From contig DKPB01000053.1 of assembly GCA_002471015.1 (NCBI GenBank), forward strand, positions 1 through 24,794: DNA of 24,794 nt. The letters are read 5' to 3'. The notes under the pieces were generated by a model, which was not told the DNA's origin, ran no database searches, and saw only the letters and a list, made by a program, of their open reading frames with translations. Below, one piece after another: positions 8,002 to 15,763 of this stretch. The DNA comes from Stenotrophomonas sp. UBA7346 (lineage in GTDB: Bacteria; Pseudomonadota; Gammaproteobacteria; Xanthomonadales; Xanthomonadaceae). The first letter of the stretch is position 1, and every line of letters starts with the position of its first letter. A program made the position numbers and the translations under genes.

Positions 8002-9396
8002 TCATGCAACCACCTGGTAACACGGGTGGTACTCACCGGAAATCTTCATGCGGCGCTGCTGGACAAAGGCACGCAGCAGCGCATCCAGGGCCTGCATCAT
8101 CTCCGGGTCACCATGGATCCTGAACGGACCGAACTCCTCGATCCGCGCCATGCTTTCCTCCTTGACGTTGCCGGCCACGATGCCGGAGAACGCGCGACGC
8201 AGGTCTGCCGCCAGGTCCGGCGCCGGGCGCCCCTTGTGCAGGTCCAACCCGGCCATCGCCTCATGCGTGGGCACGAACGGCTGCTGGTAGGCCAGCGGAA
8301 TGTCGACCTGCCAGTTGTAGAAGAACGAATCACGGTGCGCCAAGCGGAACTCGCGCACACGCTTGATGCCCTGCGACATCTTGCGCGCCACCCCGACCGG
8401 ATCACCAACGATGATCTCGTAGCGTTCGGCCGCCTGGTCACCCAGGGTCAGGCGGATGAAGCGGTCGATCTGCTCGAAATAAGGTGCGGCAATGGCCGGG
8501 CCACTGAGAATCAGCGGGAACGGCAGCTCCTTGTTTTCCTCACGCAGCAGGATGCCCAGCAGGTAGAGGATCTCCTCGGCCGTACCAACGCCACCCGGGA
8601 ACACGATGATGCCGTGGCCAAGACGCACGAAAGCCTCCAGGCGCTTCTCGATGTCCGGCATGATCACCAGGTGGTTGACGATCGGATTCGGCGATTCGGC
8701 GGCGATGATGCCCGGTTCGGTGATGCCGATGTAACGCGTATTGGTCTTGCGCTGCTTGGCATGGGCAATGGTGGCGCCCTTCATCGGCCCCTTCATCGCA
8801 CCCGGGCCACAGCCGGTGCAGATGTCCAGGCTGCGCAGGCCAAGCTCGTAGCCTACCTGCTTGGTGTAAAGGTACTCGTCGCGCGAGATGGAGTGGCCAC
8901 CCCAGCACACCACCAGGTTGGGGTCGCTGGGCTGCAGGATGCGCGCATTGCGCAGCACGCCGAACACGGCATTGGTGATGCCATCCGAACTCTCAAGGTC
9001 CGAGGCGTATTCCGGCCCCAGCTCGATGGCCATGTAGGCCAGGTCGCGCACCACCGAGAACAGCAGCTCGGCAATACCTCGGATGATTTCACCGTCCACG
9101 AACGCCATCGCAGGCGCGTTGGTCAGGTCGATGCGGACGCCGCGGTCCTGCTGGGTCACCTGCACATCGAAGTCCGGGTACAGGTCACGCGCAGCGCGCG
9201 GGTCGTCCGATGCGCTGCCACTGGTCAGCACGGCCAGCGCACAGCGCCGCAGCAGCTCGTGCATGCCACCACTGGAGGCGTCGCGCAGGCGCGCCACCTC
9301 GGCCCGCGACAGCACATCCAGCCCGCCACGCGGGTAAATACGTGCGTCCTGCACCGGCAGCGCCCTCGCTGCCCCTTCACTCTTGGTCATTTCCAC
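8002..9396 (-). CDS. ppnN: Nucleotide 5'-monophosphate nucleosidase PpnN (LOG family)
   Basis: 464 residues, close to the 454 of E. coli PpnN (YgdH), which cleaves purine and pyrimidine nucleoside monophosphates to base plus ribose-5-phosphate and is allosterically controlled by (p)ppGpp. The central Rossmann-like LOG domain contains CTGCGPGAMKGPM (about 193-205) and the signature PGGVGTAEE (267-275), which carries the substrate-binding and catalytic Glu. N- and C-terminal extensions match the DUF4478 and DUF3412 parts that distinguish PpnN from short plant-type LOG proteins. GTG at 9396 has AGGAG five bases upstream; ATG at 9390 in the same frame is the alternative. It follows the receptor gene on the same strand but is separated from it by a strong terminator, so it needs its own promoter in 9397-9446. 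Confidence 0.93.
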   Translation of the reverse strand: MEMTKSEGAARALPVQDARIYPRGGLDVLSRAEVARLRDASSGGMHELLRRCALAVLTSGSASDDPRAARDLYPDFDVQVTQQDRGVRIDLTNAPAMAFVDGEIIRGIAELLFSVVRDLAYMAIELGPEYASDLESSDGITNAVFGVLRNARILQPSDPNLVVCWGGHSISRDEYLYTKQVGYELGLRSLDICTGCGPGAMKGPMKGATIAHAKQRKTNTRYIGITEPGIIAAESPNPIVNHLVIMPDIEKRLEAFVRLGHGIIVFPGGVGTAEEILYLLGILLREENKELPFPLILSGPAIAAPYFEQIDRFIRLTLGDQAAERYEIIVGDPVGVARKMSQGIKRVREFRLAHRDSFFYNWQVDIPLAYQQPFVPTHEAMAGLDLHKGRPAPDLAADLRRAFSGIVAGNVKEESMARIEEFGPFRIHGDPEMMQALDALLRAFVQQRRMKISGEYHPCYQVVA

Positions 9397-9446
9397 ATCT
9401 GCTCCTTTCGTTGGCGATCGACTTTAGCGCTACCCCCATGAAAAGG

Positions 9447-9474
9447 AAAACGGCCGGGTTGCCCCGGCCGTTTT
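9447..9474 (-). terminator. Terminator of the TonB-dependent receptor gene
   Basis: The stem CGGCCGGG/CCCGGCCG (9451-9458 with 9463-9470) has a TTGC loop and is flanked by AAAA (9447-9450) and TTTT (9471-9474). It works on the minus strand 26 bases after the receptor stop; the symmetric A/T flanks also allow function on the plus strand. Confidence 0.85.
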
Positions 9475-9500
9475 CGGTTTACATCCGATCAATCAAACGA

Positions 9501-12500
9501 TCAGAACTTGTACTTCAGGCTCAGCATCATCGACCAGCGCGACACAGCGGTGTTGCCCTTGTCGTTGTTGTTTTCCTGGATCGACGCGTTGTCGGTGGTA
9601 CCGGTGAAGTTGTAGATGTACTTGCCGGTTGCCGGGTCGATACCTGCGTAGTTGGCGATGCGACGGGTCGAGTAGAAACCGTAGTCATCAATCAGGCCCC
9701 ACTTCTTGTTGAGCAGGTTGCCGATATTCATGACATCCAGCGCAATCTCGGTCTTGTGACCCTTGAAGAAGCCCGGCAATTCCTGGCTGATACGCACGTC
9801 GAAGCTGTTGACCCACGCCGCACGGTGCGAGTTGGCCGGCACGACCTGACCCTTGTAACCCGCCAGATCCGGGTTCTTTTCCAACCAGGCAAAGAAGTCC
9901 TGCTCCATCTTCGCACCGCCGGTCCACAGCACGTCGCCGTAACCGGACGGCACGTAGAACAGATCGTTGGTGTTGGCACCGTCGCCGTTGGCGTCGTTGT
10001 AGAAGATATAGCTGAACGGACGGCCCGAACGGCCTTCATAGAACAGACCAACGCGGGTGGCGTAGTCACCGAAGAAGGCGTGCTTCCACTCCAGGGTACC
10101 GGTCACGCGATCCTTGATTGCATAACGCGAATCATAGGCAACGTTCTCGTTGGAGTTGAAGATCAGCGTGTTGTTCCAGTTCGAGGTGTTCTGCGAGCTG
10201 GTCAGCGAGCTGACTTCCTTGGCCTTGGTGTAGGTATAGCCCAGCGACCAACCCCAGTTCTCGCTCATCGGCTTGCTCAGCGCGAAGGTCGCCTGGACGC
10301 TGCTGCCCTTGTCGGTGTTGCGCAGCAGCATCACGTCGCCGATGTCACTGGGTCGGTTCCCCTTGACGTCCGGGCACTGGCCAGCGGCAACCTGTGCCGG
10401 AGTACAGGTCTTACCATTGATCTTGCCCACTTCCATACCGTACTTGCCGGAGTTGGCGGGGTCACGGCCAGCGGCATTCCAGTAGTTGTCACGGCCATCC
10501 ATGGTATCCGTGAAGGTCGGATCCATCAGGTCCAGACGCTCGAAATACAGCGCATCGTTGACCTTGGTGTACAGCAACTCTGCCGACGCAACGATGCCGT
10601 ACCACGGCAGTTCGTGATCAAAGGCAAGGTTGGTCTTCCAGACGGAAGGCAGCTTGGTACCCGGTGCAATGATGTCCACGTTCGCACGCGCAGCACCCGG
10701 GGTCAGGCCAGCGGTCGACGGCGGAACGGTCGGATCGAACGCCGGGGCGTCGCCACCCTTCAGGTCATACTCGACGTAGTTCAGACCAGTGTTCTGGTAG
10801 GCACCTGCCAGCCAGACGTTCGGTGCTGCACCGCCAAACAGACCAATACCGCCACGCAGCTGGGTCGGACGGTCGCTGTCGAAGGTGTAGTTGAAGCCGA
10901 CGCGCGGCTGCACCAGCTTGTCATCCACCAACTGGGTGTTGTTGTATCCGTACAGCTCCTGGATACGCGGGTTATACAGACGCTGGTCGCTGAAGTCCGG
11001 CAGGTCGACGCGGACGCCGAACATCAGGCTCAGGTTGTAGTTGATCGCCCAGGTATCCTGCACGAACAGGCCGGTGTTCTTCAGATTGAACGCCGCCGGG
11101 ATATCACTACGGCTGCCACCTTCGCGCGGAGCGCGCAGCTGGTAACGGGTCGGGGTACCGGCCAGGAAGCTGGTCAGATCGGAGAACTCATACACGCCGT
11201 TGAGATTACGGCCGTAGAAGTTCATCAGGTCGTTGTCGGAGTAATCGAAGCCGAACTTGACGGTGTGATCACCCACGTACCAGGTAGCTGCACCAAAGGC
11301 GCTCAGCTCCTTGCTTTCGACCAGGTTCACATGCGTGTTCTGCTCGGTACCCAGCAACAAGGCATCATTGCTGCTACCAAAGCCATTGATGCGGATCGAC
11401 GGCAGATCAACCAAGGCCTCGCGGTTGGCGCTGTAGTCCTTGTGCGAAATCTTGAACTCGGTGGAGAAGTTCTCGCTCCAATCGGAGAACAACTCGCCCA
11501 TCCAGGTTTCATAGGTCTTGGGCTGGCCGTACCAGTAGTTGCTCAGCGACAGGGTGCCCGTGGCCAGGCCCGGGAAGCGCATCACGTTCTGTTCCATCTT
11601 GTTGTAGCGCAGGGCTGCACGATGGTTTTCGTTGATGTTCCAGTCCAGCTTGATCGCGTACTCTTCGATCTCGGTCTTGTTGTCCGGAGCGCTCAGGCCA
11701 CCCACGTCATAGCCCTTGGCCGACATGAAGTCCTGCACCTGCTTGATCTGGGCATCGGTGATGGAACCCTTGCCATACGGACCGTCGCTCAGGGCAACGC
11801 CCGGTGCCGAACGCTCGTACTTTTCGTAGTTGGCGAAGAAGAACAGCTTGTCCTTGACGATCGGGCCGCCAAAGGTCATGCCGTAGGTCTTCTCGTCCTC
11901 GAAGCCGTTGAAGTCGCCCTTGTCGCCTTCCAGACGGGTACGGACCATGTCCTTGTCGCGGTAGGAGCCGTACACGGTGCCGTGGAATTCATTGGTACCC
12001 GACTTGGTCACGGCGTTGATCACCGCACCGGTACCACCGTAGATGGTGGTGTCGTAGTTGGCCAGGTCGATGTTGATTTCCTGGATGGCGTCCATCGATA
12101 CCGGCTGACGCTCGGTCGGCAGGTTGTTGGACTCCAGGCCGAACGGGTCGCCTGCGCCGATACCGTCGATGCGGATGGCGTTGAAACGGGTGTTCTGGCC
12201 ACCGGCCGAGATCGCACCGTCAGCCTTGCTGACCTGCGAAATGCGCGGATCCAGACGGATGTAGTCCTGGATGTTGCGGTTGGCAGAGGGCAACGCTTCC
12301 AGCGTTTCGCGGGTAACGTTGGTACCGGTACCCATCTTGTTGGCACTGAAGATTTCCGAACCACCGCCGACAGCCAGAACCTGCACGGCTTCCAGGTTGG
12401 TCGCCGCCAGATCTCCGGTCAGCGCGGCATTCACCGTGTTGACCTGGTTCAGGTTGAGGTAGACGCCTTCTTCGGTCTTGGTGCCTTCACCGGGCTTGGT

Positions 12501-12758
12501 GATGGTGATGGTGTACGGACCGCCGACGCGCAGGCCGCGCGCGTTGTAGCGACCCGCCGCATCGGTGGTCGCGCGGCTGACGGTGCCCGACTCAACGTGG
12601 GTGATGGTGACTTCGGCACCAGTCACCGGCTGGCCGGCGGACGAGGTGACCTGGCCGCCGACGCCGGCGGAGGTGCTCTGGGCGAAAGCCGGCGCGGCCG
12701 CAAGAGCGGCGACGAGACCAAGGGTGAGCTTGGACATCCGGATGCGAGGGTGATTCAT
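9501..12758 (-). CDS. Oar-like TonB-dependent outer-membrane receptor
   Basis: A 1085-residue outer-membrane transporter of the Oar-like TonB-dependent receptor group common in Xanthomonadaceae. The signal peptide ends APAFA (residues 22-26). A carboxypeptidase-regulatory-like fold (about 31-115; VGGQVTSSAGQPVTGAEVTI) follows, then the plug domain (about 120-260; NGxSR-like elements, IDGIGAGDPFG, INAVTKSGTNEFHG). A long 22-strand barrel region ends in SLKYKF, whose terminal Phe is the outer-membrane assembly signal. The substrate is unknown; Oar-type proteins have been linked to adhesion, outer-membrane vesicles and peptide or phosphate-related uptake in different species. ATG at 12758 with GAGG nine bases upstream; an internal Met at residue 8 is less well supported. 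Pho-box-like repeats lie 147 bases upstream of the start and a strong terminator follows. Confidence 0.92.
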   Translation of the reverse strand: MNHPRIRMSKLTLGLVAALAAAPAFAQSTSAGVGGQVTSSAGQPVTGAEVTITHVESGTVSRATTDAAGRYNARGLRVGGPYTITITKPGEGTKTEEGVYLNLNQVNTVNAALTGDLAATNLEAVQVLAVGGGSEIFSANKMGTGTNVTRETLEALPSANRNIQDYIRLDPRISQVSKADGAISAGGQNTRFNAIRIDGIGAGDPFGLESNNLPTERQPVSMDAIQEINIDLANYDTTIYGGTGAVINAVTKSGTNEFHGTVYGSYRDKDMVRTRLEGDKGDFNGFEDEKTYGMTFGGPIVKDKLFFFANYEKYERSAPGVALSDGPYGKGSITDAQIKQVQDFMSAKGYDVGGLSAPDNKTEIEEYAIKLDWNINENHRAALRYNKMEQNVMRFPGLATGTLSLSNYWYGQPKTYETWMGELFSDWSENFSTEFKISHKDYSANREALVDLPSIRINGFGSSNDALLLGTEQNTHVNLVESKELSAFGAATWYVGDHTVKFGFDYSDNDLMNFYGRNLNGVYEFSDLTSFLAGTPTRYQLRAPREGGSRSDIPAAFNLKNTGLFVQDTWAINYNLSLMFGVRVDLPDFSDQRLYNPRIQELYGYNNTQLVDDKLVQPRVGFNYTFDSDRPTQLRGGIGLFGGAAPNVWLAGAYQNTGLNYVEYDLKGGDAPAFDPTVPPSTAGLTPGAARANVDIIAPGTKLPSVWKTNLAFDHELPWYGIVASAELLYTKVNDALYFERLDLMDPTFTDTMDGRDNYWNAAGRDPANSGKYGMEVGKINGKTCTPAQVAAGQCPDVKGNRPSDIGDVMLLRNTDKGSSVQATFALSKPMSENWGWSLGYTYTKAKEVSSLTSSQNTSNWNNTLIFNSNENVAYDSRYAIKDRVTGTLEWKHAFFGDYATRVGLFYEGRSGRPFSYIFYNDANGDGANTNDLFYVPSGYGDVLWTGGAKMEQDFFAWLEKNPDLAGYKGQVVPANSHRAAWVNSFDVRISQELPGFFKGHKTEIALDVMNIGNLLNKKWGLIDDYGFYSTRRIANYAGIDPATGKYIYNFTGTTDNASIQENNNDKGNTAVSRWSMMLSLKYKF

Positions 12759-12904
12759 TGTGGGTAGCCTCGATACGAGTTGGCGATTGAGAAAAAACGC
12801 GATCCATCAGCCCCGGGATCAACCGGGCGCCTGATCGTCTTGAATCTGGGGGTCCCTTCCGAAGCGGTTGCAGCCGCAACGGTTAAGATAAGGTTAACAC
12901 GGTA

Positions 12905-12967
12905 ATGACAGTTTATGACTGCAATAAGACAGCCGTGCGGCACCGCAACATGACAAAAAGCGACAAA
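12905..12967 (-). promoter_or_regulatory. Pho-box-like TGTCA direct repeats upstream of the Oar-like receptor
   Basis: Minus-strand half-sites resembling the PhoB consensus CTGTCAT occur as CTGTCTT (12932-12926), CAGTCAT (12921-12915) and CTGTCAT (12911-12905), spaced 11 and 10 bases. A second pair, TTTGTCG (12967-12961) and TTGTCAT (12956-12950), lies just after the marC stop. A possible -10, TATCTT, is at 12890-12885, downstream of the cluster as in PhoB-activated promoters. This is a consensus match by eye only. Confidence 0.45.
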
Positions 12968-12975
12968 TCAATCGT

Positions 12976-13569
12976 TTAAGGCAGCGAGCCCAGGTAAGTC
13001 GCCAGCCCGTCGAGCAGCATTTGCACCGAAATCGCGACGAGCAACATGCCCATAAGGCGCTCCAGCGCGGTCAGCGCGCGCGCCCCGAGCAGCTTGTACA
13101 GCAGGGTCGCCGACATCAGGATTGCCGCCGTGGCACCCCAGGCCAGCAGCAGGGCCAGGCTCCAGTCCGCAAGCCGGTTCGGCTCGTTGCTGCCCATCAA
13201 CATCACCGCGGCCATTCCCGACGGGCCGGCCACCAGCGGGATCGCCATCGGCACGATGAAGGGCTCACCGTCCGGCACCGCCCCCATCAGCCCTTCCGGC
13301 CGCGGGAAGATCATGCGGATGCCGATCAGGAACAGCACGATGCCGCCGGCAATGGCCACCGACTCCTGCCGCAGGTGCATCAACTCCAATGCGTACTTGC
13401 CGCCCCACAGGAAGCCCATCAGCACCGCCAGCGCGATCAGCAGCTCGCGCACCAGCACCACCCGTTGGCGCTTGGGCGGCAATGGCTTGAGCAGGCTCAG
13501 GAACACCGGGATATTGCCCAGCGGATCCAGGATCAGGAACAGCAGCAGCGCTGCCGACAGGATGGTCAC
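12976..13569 (-). CDS. MarC/YhgN-family integral membrane protein
   Basis: 197 residues, exactly the length of E. coli YhgN, of the MarC (UPF0056) family of polytopic inner-membrane proteins. About six hydrophobic segments are visible. The N-terminal LDPLGNIPVFLSLL (14-27) and the internal VPMAIPLVAGPSGMAAVM (about 106-123) are the two inverted family signatures. The transport substrate and physiological role are not established for this family; the old link of MarC to multidrug resistance was not upheld. The start is GTG (13569) overlapping the TGA of the SDR gene as GTGA, so translation is coupled. There is no terminator between this gene and the receptor promoter region. Confidence 0.9.
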   Translation of the reverse strand: MTILSAALLLFLILDPLGNIPVFLSLLKPLPPKRQRVVLVRELLIALAVLMGFLWGGKYALELMHLRQESVAIAGGIVLFLIGIRMIFPRPEGLMGAVPDGEPFIVPMAIPLVAGPSGMAAVMLMGSNEPNRLADWSLALLLAWGATAAILMSATLLYKLLGARALTALERLMGMLLVAISVQMLLDGLATYLGSLP

Positions 13570-14309
13570 GCAGTGAGATCCATCACCTTGCCGCGCCAGA
13601 CTGCCCCGGCTGCAGACAGCAGCTGTACGCAGGCATCGGCATAGCCGGCCGGATCCACCGGTGCGGCGTCTTCTTCGTGGGTATAAGCACGCGCGCGCAG
13701 GCCGGTGCGCATCGGCCCGGGCTGCAGGCCACTGATGCGGACCGGGCCATTGCCCAGCTCATGGTGCAGGCTCTGGATCAGCCCACGCAGCCCATACTGG
13801 GCCACGCCGTAGCCGCCCCAATAGGCCTGCCCCACCCGCTGCGGGTCATCCAGGGCAAACACCACCGCCGCGTCCTCGCGCTGACGCAACAGCGGCAGGC
13901 AGGCCTGGGTAAGCCAGGCACGGGCGGTCAGGTTGACATGGATGGCGCGGGCGAATGCGGCCGGGTCGCCCAATGCGAACGGGGTAAGCCCGGCAAAGTC
14001 GGCGGCACAATGCAAGATGCCGTCGAGCTGCCCCAGCTCAGCCTGCAGACGCTCGGCCAGGGCGGCGTAGTCGTCCGGGCTGGCACCTTCCAGATCCAGC
14101 GGATACAACAGCGGCTCCGCGCCCAACTGGGCGGCACTGTCATAGACGCGATTGAGCTTGGCCACCTTGCGCCCAAGCATCACCACCGTCGCACCGGCGG
14201 CAGTGCAGGCGCGGGTCGCCGCGGCCCCCAGGCCACCGGCAGCGCCGGCAATCAGAATCACCCGACCGGTCAGGTCGGCCCCTGTGACAGCCCGGGGCTG
14301 CGCACTCAC
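13566..14309 (-). CDS. YciK-like short-chain dehydrogenase/reductase, degenerate active site
   Basis: 247-residue Rossmann-fold protein of the short-chain dehydrogenase/reductase superfamily, most like the YciK group. The nucleotide-binding glycine motif GAAGGLG is at 22-28, NAG-like HCAAD at 100-104, conserved Asn in HVNLTA (N126), and PGPMRT after strand 6. The catalytic residues are unusual. The active-site Tyr is present (Y167), but the Lys of YxxxK is Gln (Q171, codon CAG) and the Ser position in YciK (FTSSS) reads FALDD (151-155). Coenzyme binding therefore looks intact while classic SDR catalysis is doubtful. The GTG start (14309) overlaps the grxD stop and the stop overlaps the marC start, both as GTGA. 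Its role is unknown; regulation as part of the grxD operon is inferred. Confidence 0.85.
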   Translation of the reverse strand: MSAQPRAVTGADLTGRVILIAGAAGGLGAAATRACTAAGATVVMLGRKVAKLNRVYDSAAQLGAEPLLYPLDLEGASPDDYAALAERLQAELGQLDGILHCAADFAGLTPFALGDPAAFARAIHVNLTARAWLTQACLPLLRQREDAAVVFALDDPQRVGQAYWGGYGVAQYGLRGLIQSLHHELGNGPVRISGLQPGPMRTGLRARAYTHEEDAAPVDPAGYADACVQLLSAAGAVWRGKVMDLTA

Positions 14310-14626
14310 GCCTGACCCGCCTCGGCGACGATGCGCTTGAGCTCGCCGGACTCCAGCAGCTCCAGGATGATGTCGCAGCCGCCAATGAGCTCACCGTGCA
14401 TGAAAAACTGCGGGAAGGTCGGCAGGTTGGAAAAACGCGGCAGGTTGGCGCGCACTTCCGGGAACTCCAGCACGTTCACCGTGCGCAGGTTGGCTGCACC
14501 GGCCGCCAGCAGGGCCTGTACGGCGCGGCTGGAAAAACCACACATCGGGTACTGCGGCGTGCCCTTCATGAACAGGACGAGGGGGTTGTGCTCCACCTCG
14601 GCCTGGATTTGTTCCATCACCGGCAT
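14306..14626 (-). CDS. grxD: Monothiol glutaredoxin Grx4 (CGFS type)
   Basis: 106-residue monothiol glutaredoxin. CGFS-type proteins carry and transfer [2Fe-2S] clusters, often with BolA partners, in the cytosol. The signature CGFS is at residues 29-32 within KGTPQYPMCGFSSRAV. The cis-proline motif TFPQFF and the GGCDI glutathione-binding motif (near 80-85) are also present. The frame stays open upstream to 14746, but the real start is ATG 14626, which has GGGAG eight bases before it and gives the normal family length. First gene of a grxD-SDR-marC set and divergent from the iron superoxide dismutase gene, with 118 bases between the two starts, so both promoters share that region. Confidence 0.95.
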   Translation of the reverse strand: MPVMEQIQAEVEHNPLVLFMKGTPQYPMCGFSSRAVQALLAAGAANLRTVNVLEFPEVRANLPRFSNLPTFPQFFMHGELIGGCDIILELLESGELKRIVAEAGQA

Positions 14627-14682
14627 TCGAATTCTCCCAATTGCGAAAGAACGGCCCGTCCTGGTCGGATAGACTTTCCCGT

Positions 14683-14709
14683 GGTCGGCAATTGTAAGCC
14701 GAGCCGACC
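14683..14709. repeat. Inverted repeat upstream of sodB
   Basis: GGTCGGC (14683-14689) and GCCGACC (14703-14709) form a perfect 7-bp inverted repeat with a 13-base spacer, 35 bases before the sodB ATG, in the region shared with divergent grxD. It could be an operator or an mRNA leader hairpin; I recognise no known regulator consensus. Confidence 0.35.
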
Positions 14710-14744
14710 GATTCCCGGCGCCCTGCCACGAAAAAGAATGCCCC

Positions 14745-15323
14745 ATGCCCCTCGAACTGCCTGAGCTGCCCTACTCCCGCACCGCGCTGCAACCGCACAT
14801 TTCCGCCGAGACCCTGGACCTGCACCATGGCCGCCATCACCGCGGCTACGTGGACACGGTCAATGCGCGCATTGCCGGTACCGAGCTGGCCGAGGCCACG
14901 CTGGAGGAAATCGTGCAGCACAGCCAAGGCAGCCTGTTCAACGCCGCCGCCCAGGCTTGGAACCACGGATTCTTCTGGCAATGCCTGCACCCGCGCGCAG
15001 GCGGCGAGCCGCACGGTGCACTTGCCGAGTTGATCAACCGCCAGTTCGGTGACGTGCAGAAGCTGCGCGAGGAATTCAATCGTGCCGCACTGGCCCTCTT
15101 CGGCTCCGGCTGGGTCTGGCTGGTGCAGCACCCGGACGGCAAGCTTGCCGTGGTCACCACCCGCAACGCCAACACCCCCTTGACCGGCGACAGTACGCCG
15201 CTGCTGGTCTGCGATGTATGGGAGCATGCGTACTACACCGACTACCAGAACGACCGTGCGCGCTATCTGCAAGGCTTCTGGAAGCTGGTGAACTGGGACT
15301 TCGCCGCCGCGCAGCTGCAGTAA
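14745..15323 (+). CDS. sodB: Superoxide dismutase [Fe]
   Basis: 192-residue cytosolic iron superoxide dismutase, which converts superoxide to oxygen and hydrogen peroxide. Metal ligands by alignment with E. coli SodB are H27 (in LHHGRHHRGY), H74 (AWNHGFFW), D157 and H161 (DVWEHAYY). The outer-sphere glutamine is Q70 in AAAQAWNH, the Fe-type position; the Mn-type has Gly here and Gln later in the chain. Y35 matches the active-site gateway Tyr. GSGWVWLV (120-127) is the usual core signature. The start ATG has only a weak upstream ribosome site (AAAGAA). Transcribed alone, divergent from grxD and convergent with the AhpD-like gene; no clear terminator is visible in the 101 bases after it. Confidence 0.95.
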   Translation: MPLELPELPYSRTALQPHISAETLDLHHGRHHRGYVDTVNARIAGTELAEATLEEIVQHSQGSLFNAAAQAWNHGFFWQCLHPRAGGEPHGALAELINRQFGDVQKLREEFNRAALALFGSGWVWLVQHPDGKLAVVTTRNANTPLTGDSTPLLVCDVWEHAYYTDYQNDRARYLQGFWKLVNWDFAAAQLQ

Positions 15324-15424
15324 CACCTGCACCACACGCAAAGACGCGGCTGGCACCTGCGCACTTTGCGCAAGCGCCACGGACAGAGGCAATCGCGGCC
15401 GCTACACGCCCTTTTCTGCGGCGT

Positions 15425-15760
15425 TCAGCCGTGCGCTGCCACCGCGTCCAGCACCCGGGCTGAATACACCATGGCCGCGCCGGCATTGAGGGCCACCGCC
15501 ACACCCAGCGCCTCGGAAATTTCCTCGCGGCTGGCGCCCTGCTTCAGCGCGGCATCCACATGGGTGGTGATACAGCCATCGCAGCGCGTGGTCACTGCCA
15601 CCGCCAACGCGATCAGTTCACGGGTCTTGCCATCCAGGTGGTTGGTCTGCGCACCTGCACCGCTCAGCGTCAGATAGCCCTTGAGGGTGTCCGGCGACAA
15701 CTTGCCGAATTCGCCAATGCGGCCCTTCAGCTCACGCCGATAGTCATTCCAGTCAAGCAT
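15425..15760 (-). CDS. Carboxymuconolactone decarboxylase / AhpD-like protein
   Basis: 111-residue all-helical protein of the carboxymuconolactone decarboxylase (CMD) family. The redox motif CxxCxxxH is complete: C60, C63 and H67 in RCDGCITTHV, as in AhpD, whose cysteines and histidine give peroxidase-linked disulfide activity. The GxxREEISEAL segment after it is a family hallmark. It is more likely an AhpD-like thiol oxidoreductase than a true carboxymuconolactone decarboxylase, since the CxxC pair is present and no aromatic-degradation genes are nearby. ATG at 15760 with GGAG eight bases before it. That Shine-Dalgarno lies inside a perfect 10-bp hairpin (15764-15789). It follows purK on the same strand with a 44-base gap and may be cotranscribed with purE-purK. 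Confidence 0.9.
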   Translation of the reverse strand: MLDWNDYRRELKGRIGEFGKLSPDTLKGYLTLSGAGAQTNHLDGKTRELIALAVAVTTRCDGCITTHVDAALKQGASREEISEALGVAVALNAGAAMVYSARVLDAVAAHG

Positions 15761-15763
15761 GGT

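Noticed and set aside
6674..8020. A 448-codon plus-strand frame overlapping the histidine kinase and fimT
   Set aside because: The translation is proline/arginine-rich without motifs, while the overlapping frame at 6966-7991 carries clear kinase motifs and membrane segments.
8026..9441. A 471-codon frame antisense to ppnN
   Set aside because: Shadow of a high-GC gene; no domain, no ribosome site, Gln/His/Arg-rich composition.
9210..12767. An 1185-codon open frame antisense to the Oar-like receptor
   Set aside because: It mirrors the receptor gene codon for codon. High-GC codon use avoids TTA, CTA and TCA, so antisense stops are rare. The translation is a repetitive Val/Gly/Arg/His-rich mix with no domain, and it has no ribosome site of its own.
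14391..15392. A 333-codon minus-strand frame across sodB and grxD
   Set aside because: It runs antisense to sodB and then out of frame through grxD; both real genes have full family motifs.
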